Both the position numbers and the translations under genes were made by a program. From Adineta ricciae (lineage: Eukaryota; Rotifera; Eurotatoria; Adinetida; Adinetidae): a DNA stretch of 64,000 nucleotides. Numbering within the stretch: position 1 is the first letter of the stretch; the number at the start of each line of letters is the position of its first letter. Positions 35,256 to 49,487 of this stretch are shown one piece after another. Where the stretch lies: positions 39,354 through 103,353 of the forward strand of contig CAJNOJ010000335.1 in assembly GCA_905250025.1 (NCBI GenBank), read 5' to 3'. Under the pieces are notes generated by a model. It was not told the origin of the DNA. It worked only from the letters and a program-made list of their open reading frames with translations, and ran no database searches.

Positions 35256-38200
35256 ATGTATTCATCACTTGTCTACTATTTTATGTACCGTCGTCGAAAT
35301 AAATTCATTATTCTGTTAGTGATCATATTCTGCATCTTAGTCTTTTTTCATTCGACTTCTCGGCAGAATTCGCCAAGAACTAAGAAGAGTGTTAACGTGC
35401 TTCAGAAATCGATTAATGGAAAGAAGGTACGTGTCAATCGAGATACGTACACAACACCAGAACCATGTCATGGATGTCCAGGTGAAAATGGTCAAGGTGT
35501 ACAGTTAACGGTAATAGTGGCAAAAGGAAGAATTGATTGATTGGAATGGTATCTTTTAGGCAGAAGAATCAGTTGGTTTAGATGCAGTGATGAAAAAGGA
35601 GTTTTTCAATTTACGCGCAAGTGAGAAGATTTCACTATGGAGATCAATACCAGATACTCGAGATTCGATGTATGTTTCATAGAAGAATGTTGTCTGTTGA
35701 ATGAAAATCTTTTTCTCTGCAGGTGTAAATCCGTCGAATATCCACCAGATTTACCAACAGCATCAGTAGTAATAGTGTTTAAGAATGAGCGATGGTCACC
35801 GGTACTTCGAACAGTTTATTCTGTCTTGAATCGATCGCCGAAGCACTTGCTCAAAGAAGTCATTCTAGTGGATGATCAATCAGATATCGGTAGGATGAGA
35901 AGAACGAAACCAGTCAATTTTCGACAATAAAATGATTTATTTTCTAGAGGAGATGGGACAACGTTTAGACGATTATTGTGAAGAACATTTTGGTGATCTA
36001 GTGCGGATCTTACGAGCACCAACACGGCTTGGACTAATCAAAGCGAAGAACTACGGTGGAAGAAATGGTCAGTCAGAAACGTCGGAATCGTAAAAGACAA
36101 TGTTTTTCCTTATTTGTAGCCACTGGCGATGTGGTCGTATTTCTCGATGCACATTGTGAAGCGAATACTGGATGGTAAGTAGATCGAATCTTGCTGCTAT
36201 AAATACAATTCGCAGGATCTAGGCTTGAACCATTAGTATATCGTATTAAACAAAAGCGGACAGCCATCTTATGTCCTATCATTGACTTGATCAATGCTTT
36301 TGCCTTGTCGTACAATTCGGGTCAGCCGAATTCGATTGGAGTGTTCACGTGGTCACTTCATTTCAGTTGGTCGGGTATTTTTCCACGACTTCTAAATACA
36401 CGACAATCAAGAATCGATCCTATCTCGTAGTTGGCGTTTGATTTTTCGAGTTATTCATTTGCTTTGTTTTACCTTTTTATCCGGTGACTGGTTATTTTGA
36501 TTTTTATAGGTTAGAGCCGCTTTTATTACGAATTAAGCAAAAACGTTCAGCTATTCTGTGTCCTGGTATCGATATGATTAGTGATAGTAACATGGGTTAT
36601 GGTGTAAGTAGATGTGTTGACTACGAGATCATTACAGAAAGTATCATTTCGGGGTTTTTCAAGGGTACGGGTGACGGAAGCGTGGGCGGATTTTGGTGGT
36701 CATTACATTTTAATTGGATTCCAGTTCCAGCACGAATACGAAATGCACAAAAATCGAGGATCGATCCCTACCCGTGCGTGATTCTTGCATTGCTTTCTTT
36801 CTAACATAGATATTTGATCAGTAGCTTTATTTGTTTGTTTTTTGCGTTGCAGATCTCCAACTATGGCTGGTGGTTTACTAGCTGCTCATCGAGAATATTT
36901 CTTCGAGATTGGTGGTTATGGTAAGTCATGAAATCTGAGATTTACACCAAATGTTAAGATATTCTCTTATTTTCGTTTAGACGATGATATGGAAGTAAGA
37001 TTCTTTGATTTCTTTTTCGTACCTATTAGATGAGAGAAGTATACGATTGTAATGGGATATCTTTCTCTATTTTAGTGGGAAAATTGTCATACTTCGATAG
37101 ATTCATTTTACATGCCTTGTAGGTTTGCAAAAATGTCTTGCAGTTCAGCTAATGCATGAGTCTCTCACACAGTCCGTTTGGACGATGTTTTTATTTTCGA
37201 AGCACAATTATAAAGCGTTCGATTGAAAAGTTATTAACGAAATATTGAGTATGACCGCATGTTCACATTTGCTTCAGAAGCCGGTTTTTGTCTCATTTAT
37301 ACGAAGATTTACAGCATTTGCATAACGAATAGTTTTTTTTTCTGCATACGATCGATCTATTTCTTAGGTGTGGGGTGGCGAAAACTTGGAAATTTCCTTT
37401 CGTGTTTGGATGTGTGGTGGTAGTTTGGAGTTTGTACCATGTTCTCGCGTGGGTCATATATTTCGTCCAGGTCATCCGTATAACATGACTGGAGCGAAAG
37501 GTAATTCCATTCGTTTACTTTAAAAAGCAACCGACCGTTCTGTTTCTCTTAAAGGAAAAGGTGATGTTCACGGTCGAAATTCGATGCGGCTCGCAGAAGT
37601 ATGGATGGATGATTATAAACGTTTTTACTATATGCACAGACACGACCTGAAGGTAATTGGACATCATGAGTTGTTAAGTAGAAAAGTCTATGGAGTGTAT
37701 TTTGTTTTTGAAATAGGGTAAAGATTATGGTGATGTAGAAGATCGTCGAGCAATAAGACAACGTTTAAATTGTAAATCATTCAAATGGTACTTAGAGAAT
37801 GTCTTTCCCGAAAAGTTCATTCTCGATGAAAATGTTCATGGTTTCGGAGAAGTAAATCAAACGAAAACGAATGAAATTATTGAATGAAACAATTTTCTTT
37901 TCAGCTCCGAAATCCTGCATCGAGTTTATGCTTAGATACTTTAGGTAAAGACGAAAAAGGTTCGTTACAATTAGCAATATTTTCTTGTCAAAATGGGGCC
38001 TCAGCCAATCAATATTTTTCTTTAACAAAAACGGACCAATTACGCCGTGAAGATACATGTGCACTGATATCTGGACGTGGGTCAGATGGTACAGGTGTAA
38101 TCCTATCGCAATGTGATTATTCTGATCAAAGTCAGAAATGGACGCATGAAAAGGTAACATTCATTGAAAAAATATGTCGCTCTCTACATAAACTCCGTCT

Positions 38201-38351
38201 TTTTCCTTAGAATGGAACAATTGTTCATCATCCAAGCGAACTGTGCTTAGATGTTGAAGGTCTTGCTAACAATGATCAAGTAAAATTAAGAAAATGTCAA
38301 CCGAATAAACGATCACAACAGTGGCTATTCGAACATTATGCAACAACTTAG
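35256..38351 (+). CDS. GALNT: Polypeptide N-acetylgalactosaminyltransferase with alternative exons
   Basis: Golgi type II enzyme that starts mucin-type O-glycosylation by moving GalNAc from UDP-GalNAc to Ser/Thr. Constitutive exons: 35256-35510, 35560-35669, 35723-35889, 35948-36067, 36120-36174, 36853-36920, 36981-36994, 37368-37500, 37555-37652, 37717-37851, 37905-38153 and 38211-38351. Between 36174 and 36853 there is either exon A (36223-36426) or exons B1+B2 (36510-36603, 36664-36773); both choices give 582 aa. Order: short tail, anchor ([15 protein letters not shown], about 17-31), stem, GT-A catalytic domain with D227-A-H229 and [10 protein letters not shown], and a ricin-type lectin domain with CLD and QxW-like repeats ([21 protein letters not shown]). 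The start at 35256 directly follows an acceptor. Confidence 0.95.
36223..36426 (+). other. GALNT alternative exon A (204 nt)
   Basis: Starts after GATCTAG and ends before GTAGTT, phase 2 at both ends. It encodes [18 protein letters not shown] and continues to FTWSLHFSW and SRIDPIS. It aligns without gaps to B1+B2 over 68 residues, about 35 identical by eye. It lacks the family's usual GGF-W and PVP pattern, having GVFTW and GIFP instead. Confidence 0.85.
36510..36773 (+). other. GALNT alternative cassette B (exons B1+B2, 94+110 nt)
   Basis: B1 (36510-36603) and B2 (36664-36773) are separated by a 60-nt GT-AG intron without in-frame stops. Removed, the cassette is 204 nt, exactly the length of exon A, with the same phase at both ends. 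It encodes [33 protein letters not shown] and SRIDPYP, closer to the family consensus than A. Confidence 0.87.
36981..36994 (+). other. 14-nt microexon of GALNT
   Basis: ACGATGATATGGAA lies between introns of 60 and 373 bp and encodes the DDDME segment (Y-D-x-x-M in the family) just before VWGGENLE. Both neighbours need it for frame and for the conserved motif. Confidence 0.85.
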
Positions 38352-38881
38352 TATAATTCCATTGCACCGTCCAATAACCTATTTATAGAGAATTCCATCT
38401 TCATGTTTAACAACAGTGCTGTAACTATTTCGTGATAAGCAACTTTTATCGATGCTGTTACTCTTTTATCTTTTTTTCTCTTGGCTCTATTTGTTTTGTT
38501 ACTATTATCAATTAAATTATAATAATCTTTCTACTAAAAGCACATGATGTCGTTGTTTGTGTCGAGGGCTCGACTGTTTATCTAGAGTGAAATGCAGAAT
38601 GTTGATTATTAGATATTTATATGTATGTATACGAACACATCGAAGGAAAATTGCATTGCACGCATTCGAAAGACAGAAGCAAGGAGAGAAATTCAATATT
38701 CAACATTGATTACATGTCGAATGGAACGAATATAAACACACACACAAGAAAGAAAACCAGAGAAGGTGAACGAATTTGTATGTTTCTTATTGAGCATCAT
38801 GATAAATTGAGAATATGACGTCACCGGAAATGGAATGAATTCAAAGTAGATGAGAGAGAGAGAGAGACGAAGAAAACAAAA
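38352..38881. other. Convergent 3' region, no gene seen
   Basis: About 530 bp between GALNT (+) and the Rap-GAP gene (-). It contains a GA microsatellite at about 38851-38868. Open frames are low-complexity. Confidence 0.5.
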
Positions 38882-41800
38882 CTATTGATTTGCGTTTGCT
38901 TCCACCAGTGGTAAGGAAGGTTTTATGGCGGTGACTTGACAATGTTCCAGTTTGTCAACTTCGCTAAATTCACCTCGAACATCTTCACCAATAGAATTGT
39001 TGGTATTGTCGTGCTCTTCGCTAACGCTTGGTGCCGCTGGTATTGAAGGTCTAAAATAATAACGAAGAAAAAAACGTTAATTCAAACTTGCTATTGCCAA
39101 CGAGAGTGAAACTAAGCATAGGAAGGAAATGGCAAATCCACACAGAGAGTATATCTACCATGCTTAATTAAATACTCGTATCATATACATGTCAATGAGT
39201 CTATTGAGTTTTTCGTTTTATTGAAAAACATTCGAATATATCGATGAGAATAAACTTACTTGGTCGTTGTGTTAGTACTATTTTCCGGTAATGAATTTGA
39301 TCGACTGTTTGATGCTTCTTCCAAAGCGGTTGTGTTCAGAAACGTTGGTTGGGATAATACACTGAAACAAAAGAACGAAATGAACGCTATGTCAGAGAAA
39401 GATATTTTTCGTGCCTGTCATTCGGTGTGGTGTTAGAATCAGAAGTTTGAGAAGTTAGTGAACTAGATAATGGAGTCGTTGGTATACTTGGTAACTTTGA
39501 AATCGGTATTCGGGGTGGAATGGGCGGTGCCGCACCGTGAGGTAATGGCGGTGGTACCGTAACTTGAGGAGGCGGTTGCGGCGCCGGACGGCCCTTCTAA
39601 GATAGAAGAAATGAAATACTCATGAAGACAAAGTATATCACAGAAAGAAACATACCGCCGATGTTGTTCGTTTAATAGAATCTTTATTGCCTATCGGCAG
39701 TGTCTTATTATGCATAGCATTCATATCCGGTGATGGTGGTGTAGCAGGAGATACATCTGGACTAGTCAAATTTAAAGGTGTATTTGATGACGGAGATGGC
39801 ATTGTTGATGATATTGAACCTTGTCGACCAGAGAAGACACCGAAGATTTTAGAAATACTACGTTTTGTACGGCCAGCGGTTGTACTCGTATTGCTCGTGG
39901 TTACATTGAAACCATTGTCATTACGTAGAGTAGAACGTTGTTCAACTTGATGACTGATGCTTTCAACATCAGTTTCATTCGTTGCACATTGACTCATGCA
40001 TAGTACTTGGGAAAGTTTCCTTAATTCTTCACGTTTCAATCGTTGTCTTTGTTCGGCTACTCGACCACGAAGGCTGGGTGCTTCAATCGCTGTATGTACT
40101 GAATTGAGCAATAAAGTAAGAAAATACTCTCGAAATGAACTATCACATTGATACATTCCACCGGGTGGCTGAATTGATTTTGTCATATCGTTACGATGCC
40201 AAATACCAATCTACGAAAGTAAAAGGATCATTCGTAGTGACAGCAAGTTAAGTTTTCATCTTACTTTATAATAAACTTGTTCATTAATTCGATGTGGTTG
40301 GACAGTAATATATACTTGTGTGACTTTACCAGAAATGAAATCGGGTGAGAATTCCGCATTGGGCTCTTGGAAAACAACGCAAACGAAGGCATTGCCAACA
40401 AGCCCTTTACGTTCAATACATTGCCCATTGGCTTTTGTAGATGGAATCATCGGAGCAACATTGAACATAATTTCGTGATTTTTATACTGAGCATAATAAG
40501 AATGTTCTCCATGTAAATCATCTTTAGTATCAAGATCACCTCGATACTTCGTAAACCCTTTCAAACGTACACAATCGGCTAGGATTTGCAGGAAATTCAA
40601 TAAATCGACAGATAAGAGATCATTACTGAAGATATCGTATTCCATCGTTTGATCTGAACGTTGATAAATAAGACCAATTTTACAGTTTTGTCTTTCGTCA
40701 TTCAATTTATCGAACGCATAAATCTTTTCATTTGCCTGTTATTCAATTAATAGAAAAAAAAACGATATTTAATACAATCCTCGTTGAGCACTCTTCTCAC
40801 CTATACTCACTTTTGGGTCGCCAATGGTTTTACACGTTTGAATTATGGATAGATTAGCTTGATTGAACAAGACTTGCAGAATATTTTCTTCATTAGTACT
40901 ATCAACCAATACAGAAACATGATCGTTACGATTCGCTGTGCTAAAACAAGAAAATCACCATGAACGTTTTCGTTTTTCTGAAAATAATTTCTTCTTATGA
41001 ACAAACAATCAGTACCTACCGAATAATTGCTCGTGCTTGACAATGTACATCGGTGTCATCGAATGATTTTATATAAAAATATCGTAACGACGCAATAAAT
41101 GGTCCTTCTTGTTCAAATTCTCCACAATAATTTGTATGAAACTAAACAAAAACCACCCATCCTTTCCTTTCATTTGCACAGCATATAGATCTTCACTTAC
41201 ATATTCAAAGAAATATTCTCGGTAAATTTCTGCCACACATGTCGGTGTTTGTAACTCTAGTATGAGTGAATGAGCTGAGTATGGTTCATTCGAACTGATC
41301 TCATAACAGAACAACGACGTAGCAGATGAGACAGACGACGTCCGAGAATCTTCTTGTATAACTGAAGCTAACCGCTCGTTACTGACGGTTGAATTTGTTC
41401 GAGAGTGGTTCAATGCTGAATTGGATAATTTCTATAAGTAAAAACACGTCAATTCAATTTATTTATACACACATCCATCAACTAAATAATCGAGGTCAGC
41501 TGTTATATAGAAACAAACTTTTTTTCTTACTCTCATCTGTTGAAGAATTCTTTTCAAAGACAATACCGATTGATTTTCACTTTCGGTTAATAGCATATTT
41601 TCAATTGGACGAACTCATTTTCTATTTTTGTTTTGCATTGTTATATAGCATCATGTTATCTGTTTTCGGACATGACGTTATACAACGAAAACTCATCATA
41701 TAGCATGACAAAACACTTCACTTACCATTGACGAAGGCAATTCGCTTTTTGTTGTCATCATATCGTTGTGATGTAACGAGGACATACTATTGAAAGAATT

Positions 41801-42683
41801 TGTTAATGTGCTTGCGTCGTCTCTAGAAGAAAAGTTTCTTCATATTAAAAAAAAACACGAGAAAATGATGAACACACACACACACGGGATATAGTGAAAA
41901 ATAATCGAGTGCGTTTAACTCTCAGCTACTGATAAGAGAAGAAAAGAATTGTTAGTTTTCTAATGAAAACGGCGTTGTTTTAACAACGACATTGTTATCA
42001 TCATCATCATCATCTGCTTTTTATACCCATCGTTATAGTAACTTACTTGTTGATGTTTTTGGAATGTTTATTAGAACGAAAAGGATTTGGAAGTAAGGCA
42101 CTGAAGTTGATTTGCGACGTAGAGTTTCGTCGTTCAGAATTCTTGTTTTGAACTTGTTGAATATGTGCTGGCTTCAGTTCACTGAATCGTCGATTACGTT
42201 TGTGAGTCACTTGTTTGCATGTCGTGTATGGCATCGATGATAAATCTGTTAGAATATCGTCAGATATTTCTTCTTGACTCGATGCTGTTCGATGCATGGA
42301 ATGTGTTCGTTGTTGTGAGCTTTTCAACGAAAGTCTGGAATACGGATGATTATCCGATTGTGAGAATGCCGAGTTCATGGTTTTTTTACGATAAATATTT
42401 GCTTTGCTCGTCGAATCGATGGACATAATCATAGGATGCAAAGATGCTTTCTAAAAGATATTTGTGACATCATATGAGTTCATAACGAGCAACATTTCCC
42501 TTTCTTTGTTAGTGTCAATAAAAGGAAATCTTAATGAGTTTTTCAGAAACGGTCGTTTGTCGTCAGAGAGAATTTTAAAGCAAGCTGAAATAATTTTCTT
42601 ACGGCGTACTTGTCTCCATTACCGAAACTATCACTTTTTCTTCACATACACACGCACTTACCAGTCAATCGTTTGCTTCCCAT
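38882..42683 (-). CDS. Rap/Ran-GAP domain protein (RAP1GAP/GARNL3-like)
   Basis: GTPase-activating protein, probably for Rap. Main exons: 42446 (or ATG 42432)-42047, 41822-41726, 41431-41201, 41141-41020, 40940-40811, 40735-40265, 40210-39656, 39596-39415, 39361-39260 and 39050-38882. From ATG 42432 this gives 814 aa. A 22-nt first exon (42683-42662, MGSKRLT) can join in frame at 42446 through an AAAG acceptor. The N-terminal 160 residues are Ser/Arg-rich. The Rap-GAP fold follows: FHTNYCGEFEQEGPFIASL, IGLIYQRSDQT, VRLKGFTKYRGDLDTKDD, YKNHEIMFNV, then RKGLVGNAFVCVVFQE. The Asn at GN matches the catalytic asparagine-thumb position; the following Asp is Ala. The tail is Pro/Ser-rich; there is no CNH or PDZ domain. 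The intron 39362-39414 has a GC donor. Confidence 0.88.
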
Positions 42684-44218
42684 ATCTACAAGTGTTTGTA
42701 ACGATGCGATTTCTAGTTTTTCATCAAAATAATATAGGAATAAAGCAAATCTTCTTTCTCTTTCTGTTTTTTTTTCTCCGCCCTATCCAGCAGGGAAAAA
42801 GAGAATAGGCCGCAAGCTGTATTTTTAATATATTTGATACATTCTACTCATATTACTCTCACTTGAAAAAAAAAACAACAACAACAATAAGAAACAAAAG
42901 TACACGAAAATGTCGAACATATTTCAATTTAACTTAATGTTAACTTCTCAACCGTTAATGATATGTACATACTAGCGATCATGTTCTGCTTCAATGATCA
43001 TTCGATGATTAAAGTTCGGAGATGCATACGCATTGCACAGGTTCATAGATGTGACACTGGCAAGATCGACTTTGTATTTTTATAGTAAAAAAATCACTGA
43101 GGAGGTGTGAGTATATACATAGTTTGCTATTTATTGCACATTACGCTAAGAACCTTATCATAGGTAACATCGAAGGTAAACATGTACACCATGCAACTCG
43201 AGCTACTTAAATGTCCATTAGTCAGATGCGTATATTGATTTATTTTCGACGCATGAGAATTGCTAATCTGACTTTAAGGCGATAGAACGTATTTTTAGAT
43301 TGGCTGTCAGGCATAGTACCGACAGTTGGTTCTTACTTCGAGACAGGTAATCTAGATGAGTGAGATGTTCATGATGAGAGAGCGAGAAGTGTTGAGATCG
43401 ATAATGAAATGCTTGAATTCATCTAAAAACCTACGTTGTCCTTCTTCTTTTTTTCTCCATTTACATTATTTGTCAAGAACAGTTGAGAGGAAAGAGAGAA
43501 AGGTCTAGAGCCTTGAAACGTGTCACTCTATTGCAACAACTTTGTGATTGTTTGTCTAATTTCTTCGTCGCACTATTTGCACATGTAAAAAAGGTAAATT
43601 GATTTGCACAAAAAATTTCTAAATAAAGCATCGAAAAAAGCGAATTCAATTAGATATATGGCGTCGATTCGTTTTAAAAATAACAAAAATGAATTCGACA
43701 TACGGAAATTACATTTCTCACCTGTTTTTTTTTGTCATTCCTCTTGCAAGTATCGTTTCATTAAGATTATTATGCAAATGTAACCTTTGGAATAAACTTC
43801 TCATATGGCTATACGTGAGTGTAAATCGAAATTGAATTTGAACGATGTCGTCAAACTGCTGGTAAGACTTATGGGACATTTACAGAGTATCCACGATACC
43901 ACTCAGGATAATTAATCGAACTTATCCAACAAGACGTATTAAACATCTAAGCAGATTAAGATCAAAAGACAAAGTTGTCATACTGTGGGTATGGTTAATC
44001 TTTCTATGGCAAGAAATCAAAGATTTTTTTTGTCGAGTTCTTTGCATTAATGCACTTTTGTAATTAAACAATGATGAGAAATGACATTTACATTCGAACC
44101 AGATTTATTTATAGTGTAGTGGCATCTGTACTTCGCTCACAAGTATCACTTCATTTGATGAAGTCATAGAACTGGTGTTTACATAGCAATGTATTTATTT
44201 GGTCATATTTCAATTAGA
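42684..44218. other. Gene-poor region upstream of the Rap-GAP gene
   Basis: About 1.5 kb without a supported gene. It should contain the Rap-GAP promoter. I found no tRNA-like B-box, hairpin array or element ends here. Confidence 0.45.
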
Positions 44219-44540
44219 TTATTCGGAAAGTTGCCCTTGGATCAAAAAGAAAGCAACATCAGGTGATGCAGCAAACTGATCATTTGAAATCGATTCGTTG
44301 AAGGCTAGTGAGAGGAGAAAAACATTTTGTTGGAGATGTATATCCCCGTATGTTCCGGAAAATCGATTGATTGTGAAATAAGTATTACGCACATGTGTTC
44401 GATAAGCATCATTGTACAAGTCACGTGTCGTAGCACATCGATACACGTTGAGGATATACCGTGCACTTATTTTCTTTCGTCGAACGTTCAATGAGAGGAA
44501 ATAGAATTGAAAAGATCAAGAGTATAATTGACATATTCTC
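44219..44540 (-). pseudogene. Small secreted-protein-like ORF with a broken frame
   Basis: An ATG near 44540 opens a hydrophobic signal-like stretch (MSIILLIFSILFPL). After about 23 codons the useful frame shifts by one near 44470. The second frame then runs about 80 residues (RYILNVYRCATTRDLYNDAY onwards) to a stop at 44219, with natural-looking composition. No GT-AG intron of usual length bridges the two. It may be a frameshifted gene, a sequencing error or chance. Family unknown. Confidence 0.35.
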
Positions 44541-44865
44541 AAATTTCAACTTAATTTGGTCTGATATAGGGTAAAAATGCGTGATAAACGTAGGCAAATA
44601 AACGTTCATTGCTGCAATTTTCTGCTGATAATAAAAAGCACAAAATAATAGATGAAATTTTCTATGGCAGACTATTATCAAGTATATTGCTGTGCTAAAA
44701 TACGCGTTCATGGTAAATTATATGCTGCGGGTCAAAAGAAAAGTTCGGTAATACATTAGCGAACGACGATACTTATTTTTTTTTATCATTGAAAAGGAGA
44801 GTGTTCTACATATATTTATTGTCGTCATTCTTTTACAGTCTCCATCAAACAAAGACAGTAGCAGT

Positions 44866-46368
44866 ATGTTCATCTGGTTCATACTGGCAGCCATTCATAC
44901 CCAGCTGACGGCTGATGAATACCAGTCATTCTTTAATTTATCTGATTTAGGCCAACAGTTTTCGGCCGTAAATCAGCAAGCATTACTCCTGTCAAATATC
45001 AATGCAAATTCAATATCAACTTGTCGTCAAGCATGCCATGCAAATATTTATTGCCGGATATACGATTACGATGGACTAACAAAGCAATGCCGTTTATTTG
45101 AAGGCGACGTCAGTACAATGGGAATTATCAGTGCATCTGCTTCACCGTTGTCAACTGTTGGTCAGATTCAACTGAACAAAGGGCTGTTTGCTAGTAGTGG
45201 ATTGTCCTGTTCCTTTTGTGCTAATAGTCGGTATTTGACTTGTGTTAATTCAACTTGTCAATGTTTAGGACGCACATATTTTGATGGCTCGATGTGTTGC
45301 AGTCAAAAGTTACTGGGCACTCAATGCATTTCGGAAACAGATTGTCGAAATGATTTGAATCTAACTTGTTTACCACGTAAACAATGTGGACGTGAGTACT
45401 CTGAAGGAAATTCTACACAGTTCGACTGTACAATGAGCTTCTTGTTTTCTTTGTATGTATTAGCAATATCGCTTCAATCTGGTATCACTGTTGCTGGTAG
45501 TTCAAATGGGTCGTCGGGATCGACAAATAATGCACTTTTATCTCCATTCGGTATTGCCATAGGAAACGATGATACACTATGGATCAGTGATGCTGGTAAT
45601 TCTCGTGTGATGCGAGTGTCAGGAGGATCTTTAAACGGAACTATTATTGCTGGAACAGGAATTGCAGGCAGTGGAAGCACACAATTGAATTTTCCATCGC
45701 ATTTATTCGTTGACAATGCATCCAATATCTATATTAGCGACACGTTGAATGGTCGAGTAATGCTGTGGCTCAATGGTTCTTCTTCTGGTTTTTCAGTCAC
45801 AGGTACAACGCGTATAGCAGGAAGAACGATAGGACTAGCTGTTGATTCACAAAAGAATGTTTACGTGGCTGAAACAGATAATCATCGTGTAACTAAATGG
45901 ACACCAAATGCTACAATTGGCATAGTAGTTGCTGGTACCAGTACTGTCGGGACCGACAATCAGCATCTTGCTTATCCTTTTGGACTTTATCTCGATGAAC
46001 TGCATTCGTACCTTTATGTTGCTGACTATGGGAATAATCGTATACAAAGATTCATGCTTGGAGGATCATTAAACGGAACGACAGTAGCTGGTGGAAGTGG
46101 ACAAGGATCGAACGATAGTCAATTGTATTTTCCTCAAGCGGTATGTGTATCGAAAAACACGGGCGCCATCTATGTTGCTGACACGTATAATAATCGTATT
46201 GTCCGTTGGAGCTCTGGTGCAACAAAAGGTGTCACGCTCGCTGGTGTTCCGGGAACATCTGCAACGTTATTGTCGGGTCCCGGTCATGTCGCTTTAAGCA
46301 GAAACGAAACGTATCTTTATGTAGCAGATCTAAATAACAATCGTATCCAACGTTTCGAACTCATTTAA
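44866..46368 (+). CDS. Secreted PAN/Apple-like and NHL-repeat protein
   Basis: Extracellular protein of unknown role. It has a signal peptide (about residues 1-16), then a Cys-rich PAN/Apple-like module (STCRQACHANIYC, TKQCRLFEGD), a second Cys cluster near residues 120-175, and a beta-propeller of NHL repeats. The repeats show NSRVMRV, NGRVMLW, NHRVTKW, NNRIQRF, NNRIVRW and NNRIQRF, each after a YVAD/YISD-type strand. The open frame is uninterrupted (500 aa), but a 72-nt GT-AG segment (45392-45463) lies exactly between the Cys-rich part and the propeller and has intron-like ends; removing it gives 476 aa in frame. Such NHL proteins are numerous in rotifers, as I recall. NxT/S glycosylation-type sites are frequent. 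Confidence 0.88.
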   Translation: MFIWFILAAIHTQLTADEYQSFFNLSDLGQQFSAVNQQALLLSNINANSISTCRQACHANIYCRIYDYDGLTKQCRLFEGDVSTMGIISASASPLSTVGQIQLNKGLFASSGLSCSFCANSRYLTCVNSTCQCLGRTYFDGSMCCSQKLLGTQCISETDCRNDLNLTCLPRKQCGREYSEGNSTQFDCTMSFLFSLYVLAISLQSGITVAGSSNGSSGSTNNALLSPFGIAIGNDDTLWISDAGNSRVMRVSGGSLNGTIIAGTGIAGSGSTQLNFPSHLFVDNASNIYISDTLNGRVMLWLNGSSSGFSVTGTTRIAGRTIGLAVDSQKNVYVAETDNHRVTKWTPNATIGIVVAGTSTVGTDNQHLAYPFGLYLDELHSYLYVADYGNNRIQRFMLGGSLNGTTVAGGSGQGSNDSQLYFPQAVCVSKNTGAIYVADTYNNRIVRWSSGATKGVTLAGVPGTSATLLSGPGHVALSRNETYLYVADLNNNRIQRFELI

Positions 46369-47023
46369 ATCCTCTACTTCCGATTTATATACAAAAGTTG
46401 AAAGTTGCTGATTTCCTAACGGTTTCTTCTTTTCTTTTCAATATATAGAAATAAATTAGAATATACCTTTGCTTCCAAATCTTAACAATGAGAAAGACAC
46501 GCGCACACATTAGCACTTGGAAAAAACCGATCACAATGAACTTGAGGACAATAACAACAGAGACATTGAAAGAAAAACAACTGAAAAAATAATAACAAGC
46601 TAAACAAAAAAGGAAAGACATACAAGAAACGAAGAATCTTGTTTTGTTTCATTTAGACAAAAAAAATCAAGAGATTCATCAATTGAGAGTACTGTGTTAG
46701 ACAAGACCATTGATCACTAAAAAAATAGAAATTCAGTGGATTAAGATTTTGTTTCAAAATTCAAGTTAGTAGAATAGTCACACACGATGAATAAAGTCAG
46801 TAAAACAAATATCAAACAACTCAATTTCTCCCCGTCGAACATGTCAAATCTACTGTATTCTTTTAAGTTAGTCGACTGAAAGCATTTTGTGTCCGGGAAG
46901 CCTAATACACACACACGTGCGCGCGCATATGATTCCGTTAACGACTGGTACTGCGGCGGCGACGAAAAAGTTTTTTAAATATATTTCCTATCGACAGAAT
47001 GGTCAGAAGTTCGATCGAATAGT
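46369..47023. other. Convergent 3' region, no gene seen
   Basis: About 650 bp between the NHL gene (+) and S6 kinase (-). An AATAAA lies at about 46450. A CA/CG-type alternating run occurs at about 46905-46928. Confidence 0.5.

Positions 47024-49487
<2,464 letters not shown>

Noticed and set aside
37076-37123. GALNT intron 36995-37367 has an AG|TGGGAAAATTG stretch followed by a GTAGG donor, as if a spare WGGEN exon.
   Set aside because: Only W, E and N fit; the rest does not match the catalytic motif and the length is wrong.
42219-42428. Plus-strand frame opposite the first Rap-GAP exon.
   Set aside because: Antisense shadow; the minus strand has the in-frame exon chain.
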